Below are positions 8,737 to 17,749 of a DNA stretch of 48,898 nt, one piece after another. The notes under the pieces were generated by a model. The model was given only the letters and a program-made list of their open reading frames with translations, did not search any database and was not told where the DNA came from. The position numbers and the translations under genes are program-made. How positions within the stretch are numbered: position 1 is the stretch's first letter; every line of letters begins with the position of its first letter. The DNA is from Planctomycetaceae bacterium. GTDB lineage: Bacteria; Planctomycetota; Planctomycetia; Planctomycetales; Planctomycetaceae. The stretch lies in assembly GCA_028284885.1 (NCBI GenBank), contig JANQQW010000352.1, positions 1-48,898 of the forward strand, in the 5' to 3' direction.

Positions 8737-10764
8737 ATGCGGTTCGTCGCGCTTGCCTTGTCGGCCACTCTCCTCGTCTCGCACGCGTCCGACTCGTTCG
8801 GCCAGAAGCTGACTCCGGCCCAGATTCGGGCCCGGCAGCGGGCGGCTCAACAACGGGCCGCCCAGCAGCGGGCGAACCAGTCGAAGCGACCCGGTCAGCA
8901 GAGCGGCAAGAAGCCGGCCCCGAAACCGCCGAAGAGCAACCTGCCCTCCTTCGAGGGGGCACGCCAGAAGATCGTCGTCCCGCCACTGTCCGGCGAGGGC
9001 CGGTTGTCGGCCAAGTCCCGTGCCGAGCGGATCGACCGGCTGATCGACACGCAGCTCGGCCAGCTCGGCATCGAGCCGAACCCGCCGTCAACCGACGAAC
9101 AGTTCGTCCGCCGCGTCTACCTCGACGTCGTCGGCCGCATTCCGACCGCGAAGGAGACCGAGTTCTTCCTGCGGTCTCGCGACCCACAAAAGCGAGAACG
9201 GCTGATCGACCGGCTGCTGGCGAACCCCGGCTACTCCAGCCACTTCTACAACTACTGGGCCGACGTGCTCCGCCTCGTGGACCGGGCCGACAACAACACC
9301 TACCTCCGACCGTACTCCGACTGGGTGAAGCAGCAGCTCCGGGAGAACCGCCCGTACGACGAGATGGTCCACGAGATGCTGACCGGCACCGGCAAGCCGT
9401 GGGAGAACCCGGCGGCCGGCTACGTGCTGCGTGACGCGGGCATGCCACTCGACAACCTGAACAACACGGTCCGCGTGTTCCTCGGCACCCGCATCGGCTG
9501 CGCCCAGTGCCACGACCACCCGTTCGACCGCTGGACGCAGAAGGACTTCTACCAGCTGGCCGCGCTCACCGGGGGGCTCTCCGACCGCGTGCCGAGCAAG
9601 CCGCCCAAGGGCGTAAAGGGTCTGCCGACGACCGTGAAGGTCGGCTACAACAAGGTCCCGGCCGACACCGCCGAGGGCCGCACGGCACGCCGTCTGATGC
9701 GGATGAACCGCATGGCCGTCTGGGAGAACCCGTACCGACGGCTGAAGTTCCCGTCCGACTACGCCTACGACAACGGGGACGCGAACGGCGTCGTCCAGCC
9801 GGGCGTGCTCTTCGGCGACATGCCCTCGCTCGGCCCGAAGGACTCGCGGCGCGAGGCCCTCGCCGGCTGGGTGACGGCTCCCGACAACCCGCGCTTCGCG
9901 AAGACGATCGCCAACCGGCTCTGGAAACGGGCCTTCGGCATCGGCCTGATCGAACCGGTCGACGACATGCAGGACGACACCGTCGCCTCGAACCCGGAGC
10001 TGATGCGGTACCTCGAGGAGCAGATGCGGGCGGTCGACTTCGACCTCCGTGAGTTCCAACGGATGATCTACAACACCCGCGCGTACCAGCGGTCCGCGAC
10101 GATGACCGAAGTCGATCTCGAGAAGCCGTACGGCTTCCCCGGCCCGGTCCTCCGCCGCATGACGGCCGAACAGGCGTGGGACTCGCTCATGACGCTGACC
10201 GTCGCCGACCCCGACACGATCGTCCGCGAGAGCGACGAGGAGTACGTCTCCGTCGTCGATCTCGACCAGCAGACGACCGTCGACCAGTTGATGCAGAAGG
10301 CGAAGCGGTTCAACACGCTGAACCGCGAACGGAACAAGCGGAAGAAGAACCGCGTCTACCGGAACCCGAAGCAGATCGGGAACGTCAGCATCGAGCTCGC
10401 CCGGGCGTCCGAGCTGCCGCAGCCCGTGCCGGGCAACCACTTCCTCCGCCAGTTCGGCCAGAGCGACCGCCAGATCATCGGCGACAGCACGACGGACGGC
10501 ACCGTCCCGCAGCTGCTGACGATGTTCAACGGCCCGGTCACCCACATGATGCTGGAGTACGGCTCGGTCCTCTACGACGAGGTCGCCTCGCAGAAGGACG
10601 TGGACGACGCAATCGACGCGATCTTCCTCAGCCTGCTGAACCGGCACCCGACGACCGCGGAGCGGAAAGTCGCCCGCGAGGAGTTCAAGAAGAACGGGGC
10701 GGCCGGCATCGGCGACGTCGTCTGGGCCCTGCTCAACACCCGCGAGTTCCTGTTCGTCCAGTAG
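8737..10764 (+). CDS. DUF1549/DUF1553 secreted cytochrome-associated protein
   Basis: 675 residues from the ATG at 8737, with AGGA seven bases upstream. The signal peptide ends near SFGQ and is followed by a Gln/Arg-rich low-complexity stretch (residues about 30-65). DUF1549 then begins at 'RIDRLIDTQLGQLGI' and includes 'RRVYLDVVGRIPT'. The CAQCHDHPFDRW motif (Cys at residue 255) is the family's haem-like CxxCH. DUF1553 follows ('ADNPRFAKTIANRLWKRAFGIGLIEPVDDM' in part) to the end. These proteins are abundant in planctomycetes and almost always precede a DUF1501 gene, as here 56 bases away. They are thought to belong to a periplasmic redox or glycan-degrading apparatus; no enzymatic activity is established. 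Confidence 0.95.
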   Translation: MRFVALALSATLLVSHASDSFGQKLTPAQIRARQRAAQQRAAQQRANQSKRPGQQSGKKPAPKPPKSNLPSFEGARQKIVVPPLSGEGRLSAKSRAERIDRLIDTQLGQLGIEPNPPSTDEQFVRRVYLDVVGRIPTAKETEFFLRSRDPQKRERLIDRLLANPGYSSHFYNYWADVLRLVDRADNNTYLRPYSDWVKQQLRENRPYDEMVHEMLTGTGKPWENPAAGYVLRDAGMPLDNLNNTVRVFLGTRIGCAQCHDHPFDRWTQKDFYQLAALTGGLSDRVPSKPPKGVKGLPTTVKVGYNKVPADTAEGRTARRLMRMNRMAVWENPYRRLKFPSDYAYDNGDANGVVQPGVLFGDMPSLGPKDSRREALAGWVTAPDNPRFAKTIANRLWKRAFGIGLIEPVDDMQDDTVASNPELMRYLEEQMRAVDFDLREFQRMIYNTRAYQRSATMTEVDLEKPYGFPGPVLRRMTAEQAWDSLMTLTVADPDTIVRESDEEYVSVVDLDQQTTVDQLMQKAKRFNTLNRERNKRKKNRVYRNPKQIGNVSIELARASELPQPVPGNHFLRQFGQSDRQIIGDSTTDGTVPQLLTMFNGPVTHMMLEYGSVLYDEVASQKDVDDAIDAIFLSLLNRHPTTAERKVAREEFKKNGAAGIGDVVWALLNTREFLFVQ

Positions 10765-10820
10765 ACGCCGACCGCTCGGCCCTTCACACAACCGCCCAGT
10801 CAACGACCGATCGGACCGAC

Positions 10821-12092
10821 ATGCTCGACCTCACCGCGTTTCTCCGAGACGACTCCCGCAGCCGTCGTGAGATGATGGGCCTCGTCGCCAAGTCGGCGTT
10901 CGGGGTCTCGCTGTTGCCCTTCGTCGGAGCCGGGACGGCGTCCGCTCAGTCCGGCGGCCGGGCGAAGCGGTGCGTCTACCTGTACATGAACGGGGCGATG
11001 AGCCACATCGACACGTTCGACCCGAAGCCGAAGAGCGAGAACCAGGGAGAGACCGGCGTCATCGGGACGAAGGTCGCCGGCGTGCAGTTCGGCGAGAACC
11101 TGCCGAAGCTAGCCGGCATGGCGAACGAGCTCGCCGTCGTCCGCTCGCTCAACACCTCGACCGGGGCCCACGAACCGGGCCGCTACCTGATGCGGACGAA
11201 CTACAAGAAGATCGCCTCGACCCGGCACCCGGGCCTGGGCTCGTGGCTGCACCGCATGAACGGGAAGCCGCACCGCGAGCTGCCGGCCACCGTTCAAATC
11301 GGAGGCGGCGTCGGCCCCGGTTACCTCGGCGCGAAGTTCGCCCCGGTGCCGATCGGCGACCCGAACAAGGGGCTGGAGAACACCACGGGTCCGGACTACA
11401 TCACGGACACCGCCTTCAACCGCCGCATGCAGCTCTCCGCCAAGTTCGACACCGGCTTCAAGGCGAAGGCCGACAACGCCGCCGTCCGCTCGTACGACGA
11501 ACTGTACGGCGACGCCATCCGTCTGCTGAAGAGCAAGGACCTCGCTGCGTTCGACATCACCAAGGAGCCCGAGGCCGCCCGCACCGCCTACGGCGACACC
11601 CGCCTCGGCCGCGGCGCCCTGCTCGCCCGCCGGCTCCTCGAGCACGGCGTCCAGTGGGTCGAGGTCGGCTACGGCGGCTGGGACCACCACCAGGATCTCT
11701 GGGACCGCCTGCCCGACATGGCCTCCACGCTCGACAACGTGCTCGCCACGCTGCTCGGCGACCTCAAGCAGCGGGGCATGCTCGACGACACGCTCGTCGT
11801 GCTCGCCACGGAGTTCGGCCGCAAGCCGAAGATCAACCAGCGGGCCGGCCGCGACCACCACCCGGCCGCCTACTCCTGCGTGCTCGCCGGCGGCGGCGTC
11901 AAGGGGGGACAGGTCTACGGCGGCACGGACGAGGACGGCTTCTACGCCGACACCGACCCCTGCACCCCGCAGGACTTCAACGCCACCATCGCCTCGGCCC
12001 TCGGGCTGCCGCTGGAGAAGGAGATCTTCTCCCCCACCGGCCGTCCCTTCACCATCGCCAACGGCGGAACGCCGATCGCGTCCTTCCTCTGA
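10821..12092 (+). CDS. DUF1501 exported protein (sulfatase-like fold) with Tat-like signal
   Basis: 423 residues from the ATG at 10821. The N-terminus has a twin-arginine-like 'SRREMMG' followed by a hydrophobic stretch ending TASAQ, so Tat export is likely. The body has the DUF1501 hallmarks: 'CVYLYMNGAMSHIDTFDPKP' near the start, 'WVEVGYGGWDHHQDLWDRLP', 'VVLATEFGRKP' and 'GRDHHPAAYSCVLAGGGV'. The family is related to alkaline-phosphatase/sulfatase-fold enzymes, and the conserved Asp/His pairs suggest metal binding. Pairing with the upstream DUF1549/1553 gene is the standard planctomycete arrangement and implies a joint function. Substrate unknown. Confidence 0.95.
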   Translation: MLDLTAFLRDDSRSRREMMGLVAKSAFGVSLLPFVGAGTASAQSGGRAKRCVYLYMNGAMSHIDTFDPKPKSENQGETGVIGTKVAGVQFGENLPKLAGMANELAVVRSLNTSTGAHEPGRYLMRTNYKKIASTRHPGLGSWLHRMNGKPHRELPATVQIGGGVGPGYLGAKFAPVPIGDPNKGLENTTGPDYITDTAFNRRMQLSAKFDTGFKAKADNAAVRSYDELYGDAIRLLKSKDLAAFDITKEPEAARTAYGDTRLGRGALLARRLLEHGVQWVEVGYGGWDHHQDLWDRLPDMASTLDNVLATLLGDLKQRGMLDDTLVVLATEFGRKPKINQRAGRDHHPAAYSCVLAGGGVKGGQVYGGTDEDGFYADTDPCTPQDFNATIASALGLPLEKEIFSPTGRPFTIANGGTPIASFL

Positions 12093-12177
12093 CCGAGGCG
12101 TCGGCACGGAGTGTCGCAACGGCGGAACTCGGCCGCCTGTTCGACTCGCTGCGAACCGGCCTCACTGCGCTCGCTCG

Positions 12178-13464
12178 ATGACCTCGTCCGCCACCATCGT
12201 TCCGTCCTTGGACGAGGTGCCGGCGACGGACCTCGACCGGGTCGCCGCGTCGGCCCGGACCTACAACTCGCCCGCGTGGTGGCGTGCCCACGAACGCGTG
12301 CCGACCAGCGAGATCACCGGCGGAACGGTCGAGACCCGCTACCTGGTCGTCCGGGAGTCCGACAACGTCACCGCGATCGCCCCCCTGCTCCACGTGCGTG
12401 ACGCGACCGAGTTCTTCGCCTACAACCTGAGACGCCACTACTTCGAGCACTTCTTCGACAACGCCGGCGACGTCGGTCCGAGAACCAGGCGGCTGTTCGG
12501 CCTCGCCCGCGGGTACGGTCGGCTGCTCAGGGGGCTCGGCTGTCCGATGAACGAGATGCTCCTCGTCACGAGCCCGATGGCCTACGGCAGCGGAGTCGCG
12601 TTCGCCGTCGACGACCGGCCCGCCCGCGCGAGAGCCCTGGCCGCCGTCGCCGCAGCGGCCCGTGAGGAGAGACGCCGCCTACGTCGGCCCGTGCTCCTCC
12701 CCTTCCTGCCGCCCAACCTGGAGACCCTCTGCTCGGCCGGGTTCCGCGAGGTCTTCCAGTGCTACGACAACCGGATCCCGCTCGACGGCCTCGGGGCGCT
12801 GGACGACTACTTCGCGACGTTTCCGAAGAGCAGCCGGCAGAACATGCGGCGGGAGACGAGACGCACGGCGGACTCGGGCATCGTGTTCGAGGACGTCTCC
12901 GATCCTGCTCCGATCGCGGACCGGCTGACCACGATGTACGAGGAGACCTCGCGACAACACACCGACCGCTTCCCGCGGTTCCCGGCCGAGTACTGGGTCG
13001 CGTTGAAGGAGTCGCTCGCCGGTCGCCTGCACCTCGTGGTCGCCCGGCGTGACGACGAGGTCGTCGGCTTCCACACGCTCGTGGAGTGCCCGGCGACCGG
13101 TGACCTCTGTTCTCACCGCGTCGGCCGGGACTACTCGGGCGACCTCGGCAAGGTGCCGTTCTACTTCGCCATGTGCTTCTACGAGCCGGTCCGTCGGGCG
13201 GTCGAGTCCGGGTTCCGCGGGCTGCGACTCGGACCCGGTGCCGAGAACGGCAAGCGGCGAAGGCATGCCCAGCAGATCCCCCAGCACGGCTACGTCTGGT
13301 TTCCGCGGACGGTCGACCGCTTTCTGATGGGCCGGTACGCGCTCCGATTCGGCCGACTGGTCCAGAAGACGATCGCCGATTCGTGCGACGTCCCGCTCGA
13401 CGTCGTGCCGGAACTCGAGCCACACTCGGCCGGACCGAATTCGGTCGACACGAAGTCCGAGTGA
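12178..13464 (+). CDS. FemAB/GNAT-like N-acyltransferase
   Basis: 428 residues with no signal peptide, so cytoplasmic. The sequence fits the double-GNAT-fold 'peptidogalycan recognition'/FemAB-like group. It has an N-terminal substrate half ('YNSPAWWRAHE'), a central 'LPPNLETLCSAGFREVFQCY' and 'FPKSSRQNMRRE' segment, and a C-terminal GNAT-like half with 'VVGFHTLVECPATGDLCSHRVG' in part and 'LRLGPGAENGKRRRHA'. Members transfer amino acids or acyl groups onto peptidoglycan precursors, lipids or peptides; the substrate here cannot be inferred. No clear ribosome binding site precedes the ATG. The gene is followed after 43 bases by a small membrane-protein gene with its own GGAGA site. Confidence 0.8.
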   Translation: MTSSATIVPSLDEVPATDLDRVAASARTYNSPAWWRAHERVPTSEITGGTVETRYLVVRESDNVTAIAPLLHVRDATEFFAYNLRRHYFEHFFDNAGDVGPRTRRLFGLARGYGRLLRGLGCPMNEMLLVTSPMAYGSGVAFAVDDRPARARALAAVAAAAREERRRLRRPVLLPFLPPNLETLCSAGFREVFQCYDNRIPLDGLGALDDYFATFPKSSRQNMRRETRRTADSGIVFEDVSDPAPIADRLTTMYEETSRQHTDRFPRFPAEYWVALKESLAGRLHLVVARRDDEVVGFHTLVECPATGDLCSHRVGRDYSGDLGKVPFYFAMCFYEPVRRAVESGFRGLRLGPGAENGKRRRHAQQIPQHGYVWFPRTVDRFLMGRYALRFGRLVQKTIADSCDVPLDVVPELEPHSAGPNSVDTKSE

Positions 13465-13507
13465 AGGCAGAATACGACCGCCCGAGGATCCGACTGGAGA
13501 GACCGAC

Positions 13508-13744
13508 GTGAGCGAAGCCACCGCCGCCCCGACCGCCGAAGCGGACGAGAAGCCGCTGTTCACGCGCGAGGAGATCGCCCAGTTCGAGGCCGACGACGCA
13601 CAGGCCGGGCAGGCGATCGGGCGGATGCTCGCCACGATCTTCCTCTACACGGCGCTCGTCATGTCGTTCGCCGCCTGGTGGACGTACTCGTCGATCGCGG
13701 CCGCCGACGCCGAGAACGAGGCCGGGACGACCGCCGCCGAGTAG
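13508..13744 (+). CDS. Small single-pass membrane protein, unknown function
   Basis: 78 residues from a GTG start that has GGAGA seven bases upstream (13496-13500). The first 45 residues are acidic and soluble ('FTREEIAQFEADDAQAG'), residues about 47-65 form one transmembrane helix ('ATIFLYTALVMSFAAWW'), and the short tail is acidic. It has no recognisable family. The good ribosome binding site, codon bias like its neighbours and a sensible topology support a real gene. It is convergent with the next gene across 12 bases. Confidence 0.7.
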   Translation: MSEATAAPTAEADEKPLFTREEIAQFEADDAQAGQAIGRMLATIFLYTALVMSFAAWWTYSSIAAADAENEAGTTAAE

Positions 13745-13756
13745 TGCCGCGGTGAC

Positions 13757-14833
13757 TCAGCTCGAAGCGAGTTCGTCGCTGAGCCCCTCGAGCCGGGTGA
13801 GGACCGCGGTCGCCGCGGCGGTCGCGTCGTCGACGGTCGGCTCCTCGGCCGCCTCGAAGTCTTCGCCCGCGTCGGTGGTCTGCTCGAGGTCCGACTCCTG
13901 GTCCGACGGCTGTTGCCCGTCGTCGGTCTCCTCGACGGCCGGTTCGTCGCGTCGGCGGACGGCCGGACGGATCTCGCGGTCGGAGAAGTCGAATCCGTGG
14001 TGGGTCAGGAGCACGTGCAGTTCGGCGACGAACTGCCGGACCCGTTCCCGCTCCGTGTCGACGCCCGCGAGGCGGGACTCGAGCACGTGTCGTTCCCGCT
14101 CGATCTCCTCGCGGGCCTGTTCGATCTCGTTCCGCTCGGCCTCGAACCCCGCGGACTTCTTGTCGATCTCGCGACGCTGGTTCTCGAGTTCGGCCCGGTC
14201 CGCCTGAATGGCGTCACGGAGCCGGAGGATTTCGAGCAGGTCGGCCTCACTCGGTGCTGCGGCGGCTTCTCCCCCCGGTGCCTTGCCGGCCCCCTTGCTC
14301 AACGGGCCGCCCGGACCGAGATCGACGGCACGGCCGAGTTCCGGGAACGGGCACCGCGCGCGGGTGGCGAGGGTCTGGTAGTCGCGAGCGAGTCCGTGCC
14401 GGGCGTGCGAGTTCGCGGCGACGGCCGCCTCGGCAGCGGTTCGGGCCGCGTTCACCACGCGGGTGCCGGTCTGCTGCGGGCTCTTCGACTCCACGGTCTC
14501 GGCCGCAGCCAACGCGGCGTCCACGGCCGCGTAGGCGGCGTTCGCCGCGAGGGCGCTCGGCTTGTTTCCCCGCTCCGGGTCCCCCGCCAGCATCACCGCC
14601 TTGATGACGCCTTCCTCGGCGGCCTTCGCGGCCGCCATCTCGAAGCCGTCGTCGGCTGCGAAGGAGCGGGCCACGTCGATCGCCGCGTCCACGGCCTTCT
14701 CGGCCGCGCGGGACAGGTCGTCCGCCTTCGCGATGCCGTACCGGGAACGAACGCGCATCGCGGCACGCACGGCGTACGCCACGATGGAGCGCAGAGGAAG
14801 CTGTCGGAGATCGTCGTCGGAAGGTGTACTCAC
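13757..14833 (-). CDS. Alanine-rich coiled-coil protein, unknown function
   Basis: 358 residues from a GTG start. The first 160 residues are an alanine-rich, all-helical domain ('AEKAVDAAIDVARSFA', 'AANAAYAAVDAALAAAETV') that may be an internally repeated helical bundle. After a Gly/Pro linker, residues about 195-280 form a strongly predicted coiled coil with heptads of Leu, Ile, Glu and Arg ('RAELENQRREIDKKSAGFE'). The C-terminal 70 residues are acidic and probably disordered. There is no signal peptide or TM segment, so it is cytoplasmic. I do not recognise a family; a structural or scaffolding role is a guess. It lies 103 bases downstream of nagB on the same strand and could be read from it. 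Confidence 0.75.
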   Translation of the reverse strand: MSTPSDDDLRQLPLRSIVAYAVRAAMRVRSRYGIAKADDLSRAAEKAVDAAIDVARSFAADDGFEMAAAKAAEEGVIKAVMLAGDPERGNKPSALAANAAYAAVDAALAAAETVESKSPQQTGTRVVNAARTAAEAAVAANSHARHGLARDYQTLATRARCPFPELGRAVDLGPGGPLSKGAGKAPGGEAAAAPSEADLLEILRLRDAIQADRAELENQRREIDKKSAGFEAERNEIEQAREEIERERHVLESRLAGVDTERERVRQFVAELHVLLTHHGFDFSDREIRPAVRRRDEPAVEETDDGQQPSDQESDLEQTTDAGEDFEAAEEPTVDDATAAATAVLTRLEGLSDELASS

Positions 14834-14936
14834 GGCCGAACGGCACCCATGGTTCGAGAGAACGGCCCGCCTGAAAGGCTAGCTCGCACTTCGGACCACG
14901 CGTGGTCGCATCCGGGCGATTCCGCGGCGGCGACCG

Positions 14937-16838
14937 CTACAGCTGCCCCTGGAACCGGACGAATCCCTCCAACGCGTAGAACTCCGGCAGGCCAAGTTCG
15001 TTGTACACGCGGGCCGTGTTCTTCGTGCGGTGCTCGGCCCGTACCCAGAACTCGCGGGGGTCGTGCCCCGGGAACAGCGCCCGGTCCTTCTGCGACTCGT
15101 GCTTGAAGATCGCCATCTTCTTCTTCAGCAGCACCTCCGGGCTCAGCGGCACGGCTCGCTCGATCTCGTGCGGCTCGTACTCCTGCCAGGCCCCGCGGTA
15201 CAGCCAGGTCTCCGGCTCGATCCCCTGCTCCTCGACGACGCGGAGGGCCTTGATGATCGCCTCGGCACACATGCGGTGCGTGCCGTGCGGGTCGGAGAGG
15301 TCGCCCGCCACGTAGATCTGGGCCGGGTTCAGCTCGCGAAGCAGGTCGGCGACGATCGCGACGTCCTCCTCGCCGATCGGCTTCTTCTTCACCTCCCCGG
15401 TGCGGTAGAACGGCAGGTCCAGGAAGCGGAGTTTCTCGGCGGGCACGCCCGCGGCCACGGCCCCGGCGGTCGCCTCGGTCTTCCGGATCAGCCCCTTGAT
15501 CTTCAGCACCTCCGGGTCGTCCGGCTCGCCGGGGCCCCGCGAGGCCATCGCCAAACGGATTCGCTCGTCGAGGGCCCGGCTCTCCTCGCTGTCGAGACCG
15601 AACATCTCCAGGAACTCGCGGACGTAGTCGGTGTGCCGCATCGCGTCGTGGTCGAAGACGGCGATGTTGCCGCTCGTCACGTAGGCGACGTACACGTCGT
15701 GGCCCTGCTCGGCCATCTTGATCAACGTCCCGCCCATCGAGATCACGTCGTCGTCCGGGTGCGGGCTGAAGACGATCACCGTCTTCCGCTCGTCGGTCCC
15801 GGCCGGCGTGCTGCAGATCGTCTCCTGCATCGCGTCGAAGACGCGCTCGCGAATCCGCTCCGGCCCGCCGTGCCGTCGGACGAGGTCGTGCATGCGGTAC
15901 TCGAAGAAGTCACGGGACTCCAGCTTCGACAGCGGCTTCCCCTCGAGCTGCGACAGCCAGATGACGGCCTTCTTCTCGAGCGCCGGCGTCCACTCGACCC
16001 GCCCCACCAGCCACGGCGTCTTCACGGCGGTCAGCTCGCTCGCGGACGCCGAGTCGACGACGAACGTCGCCTGCGGGTGCGACTGCAGGAAACTCGCCGT
16101 CACCTCCGGCGTGATCTCCTCCTCGACGGCTCGCCGCACGATCGGCGCCTTGTGCTCGCCGAGCGCCATCAGGATCACCTTGCGGGCCCGCAGGATCGTT
16201 CCCACGCCCATCGTGATCGCCTGGAACGGCACGTTCTCCTCGCCGAAGAATCCGCTCGCCGCGTCCATCCGCGTGACCGGGTCGAGCATGACCATGCGGG
16301 TGGGGCTGCGGCGGTCGCTGCCCGGCTCGTTGAAGCCGATGTGCCCGGTCCGGCCGATGCCGAGCAGCTGGACGTCGATCCCGCCGGCCCGCTCGATCTC
16401 CCGCTCGTACTCGTCGCAGAACTTGTCCACGTCCTCGATCGGGATGTCCCCGCGGGGAATGTGGATGTTCTCCTCCGGCACGTTCACGTGGTCGAAGAAG
16501 TTCTCCCGCATGAACCGGTTGTAGCTGTGAATACTGTCCGGGGGCATCGGCCAGTACTCGTCGAGGTTGAACGTGATCACGTTCGAGAAGTCGAGCCCCT
16601 CCTCGCGGTGCAGGCGGATCAACTCCCGGTAGACGCCGATCGGCGTGGAGCCGGTCGGCAGGCCGAGCACGGTCGGCGCGCCGGCCGAGTTGTTCTCCCG
16701 GATCAGGCTCTCGACGACGATCGCGACGTGTCGGTCGACCTGCCGGCTGTTCTCGAAGACGACCGTCGGGATCTTCGTGTTGCGGATCGCCTGGCCGGCC
16801 TGGTCGGTCCGGGGGCGGGAGAGCGTTTCGGTGGTCAT
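14937..16838 (-). CDS. nagB: Glucosamine-6-phosphate deaminase (NagB) fused to a PIG-L/LmbE deacetylase-like domain
   Basis: 633 residues from the ATG at 16838. Residues about 20-290 are NagB-like: 'LGLPTGSTPIGVYREL' binds phosphate, 'NLDEYW' holds Asp93 (E. coli Asp72), and 'GIGRTGHIGFNEPGS' holds His166 and Glu171. Residues about 350-630 are a PIG-L zinc-deacetylase-like domain with HPDDD near residue 360 and 'DPHGTHRMC'. E. coli NagB is about 266 residues, so this is the long two-domain form known in Bacteroidetes and planctomycetes. It should convert glucosamine 6-phosphate to fructose 6-phosphate plus ammonia in the cytoplasm, perhaps with deacetylation in the same chain. The position of E. 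coli Asp141 is Thr164 here, so activity may differ. It is divergent from a second PIG-L gene. Confidence 0.9.
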   Translation of the reverse strand: MTTETLSRPRTDQAGQAIRNTKIPTVVFENSRQVDRHVAIVVESLIRENNSAGAPTVLGLPTGSTPIGVYRELIRLHREEGLDFSNVITFNLDEYWPMPPDSIHSYNRFMRENFFDHVNVPEENIHIPRGDIPIEDVDKFCDEYEREIERAGGIDVQLLGIGRTGHIGFNEPGSDRRSPTRMVMLDPVTRMDAASGFFGEENVPFQAITMGVGTILRARKVILMALGEHKAPIVRRAVEEEITPEVTASFLQSHPQATFVVDSASASELTAVKTPWLVGRVEWTPALEKKAVIWLSQLEGKPLSKLESRDFFEYRMHDLVRRHGGPERIRERVFDAMQETICSTPAGTDERKTVIVFSPHPDDDVISMGGTLIKMAEQGHDVYVAYVTSGNIAVFDHDAMRHTDYVREFLEMFGLDSEESRALDERIRLAMASRGPGEPDDPEVLKIKGLIRKTEATAGAVAAGVPAEKLRFLDLPFYRTGEVKKKPIGEEDVAIVADLLRELNPAQIYVAGDLSDPHGTHRMCAEAIIKALRVVEEQGIEPETWLYRGAWQEYEPHEIERAVPLSPEVLLKKKMAIFKHESQKDRALFPGHDPREFWVRAEHRTKNTARVYNELGLPEFYALEGFVRFQGQL

Positions 16839-16972
16839 GGCAGTGCGTCGAGACGGGGTTCGGGCGCGGCAGAGGCGGGAGACCGGGAACTCGCGGACGG
16901 CTCGCTCCGCGGGTGAGAGAGCGGCTACAATCCGGCCTTACTCCATCTCACCCTCTGCCGCCCGCGATTGCA

Positions 16973-17743
16973 ATGTCCGCTGAAGACGCCCCGCCCCGGA
17001 TTCTCGCCATTCACGCCCACCCGGACGACGTGGAGCTGCAGTGCTTCGGCACGCTCGCCCTGCTCCGCCGCCGTGGGTGCGAGGTGACGATCGCCACGAT
17101 GACCCCCGGCGACAAGGGGAGCGACGAGCACAGCCGGGCCGAGATTTCCGAGATCCGCCGCGGCGAGGGAAAGGCGGCCGCCGACCTGATCGGGGCCGAG
17201 TACGTCTGCCTCGAGTTCAGCGACCTCGAGATCGTCGTCGACAACCTCTCCCGCCGCCGGGTGACCGAGGCGGTCCGACGGGCACGGCCGGACGTCGTGC
17301 TGACGGCCCCGCCGGTCGACTACATGTCCGACCACGAGGCGACCAGCCGGCTCGTCCGGGACGCCTGCTTCGCAGCACCCGCGAAGAACTTCGACACCGA
17401 GGTTCCCGACCCGGCCCCCCTGCTGCCCCGTATTCCGCACCTCTACTACGTGGATGCGGTCGAGCACGCGGATCTCTTCGGCAACCCGATCCCGTGCGAC
17501 TTCGTCGTCGACGTCGGCGCGACGTACGAGTTGAAGTGGCAGTCGTTCGCCTGCCACGAGAGCCAGCGGGCCTGGCTGCTCAAGCAGCACGGCATGGACG
17601 ACTACATGAACGCCCTGGAGAAGTGGACACGCAAGCGGGGCGAAGAGGCCGGCTGCGAGTTCGGCGAGGGCTTCCGGCAGCACGTCGGCCACCCCTACCC
17701 GCACGACAACCGGTTGCTCGACCTCCTCGCAGGCGGCGAGTAG
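16973..17743 (+). CDS. PIG-L family (LmbE-like) N-deacetylase
   Basis: 256 residues from the ATG at 16973. The N-terminal 'AIHAHPDDVELQCFGTLALL' is the PIG-L zinc site (His, Asp, Asp), and 'PPVDYMSDHEATSRLVRDA' carries the third ligand region. 'TMTPGDKGSDEHSRAEISEIRRGEG' in part is the usual substrate loop. Family members remove acetyl groups from GlcNAc-containing substrates; neighbours such as BshB and MshB act on thiol precursors. Divergence from NagB-PIG-L across 134 bases suggests amino-sugar metabolism, but the substrate is not determined. It has no signal peptide, so it is cytoplasmic. It is convergent with the next gene, six bases apart. Confidence 0.9.
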   Translation: MSAEDAPPRILAIHAHPDDVELQCFGTLALLRRRGCEVTIATMTPGDKGSDEHSRAEISEIRRGEGKAAADLIGAEYVCLEFSDLEIVVDNLSRRRVTEAVRRARPDVVLTAPPVDYMSDHEATSRLVRDACFAAPAKNFDTEVPDPAPLLPRIPHLYYVDAVEHADLFGNPIPCDFVVDVGATYELKWQSFACHESQRAWLLKQHGMDDYMNALEKWTRKRGEEAGCEFGEGFRQHVGHPYPHDNRLLDLLAGGE

Positions 17744-17749
17744 TGGCCG

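Noticed and set aside
15030-16916. A long plus-strand open frame opposite nagB
   Set aside because: It is the mirror of the NagB-PIG-L gene and has low-complexity composition without motifs.
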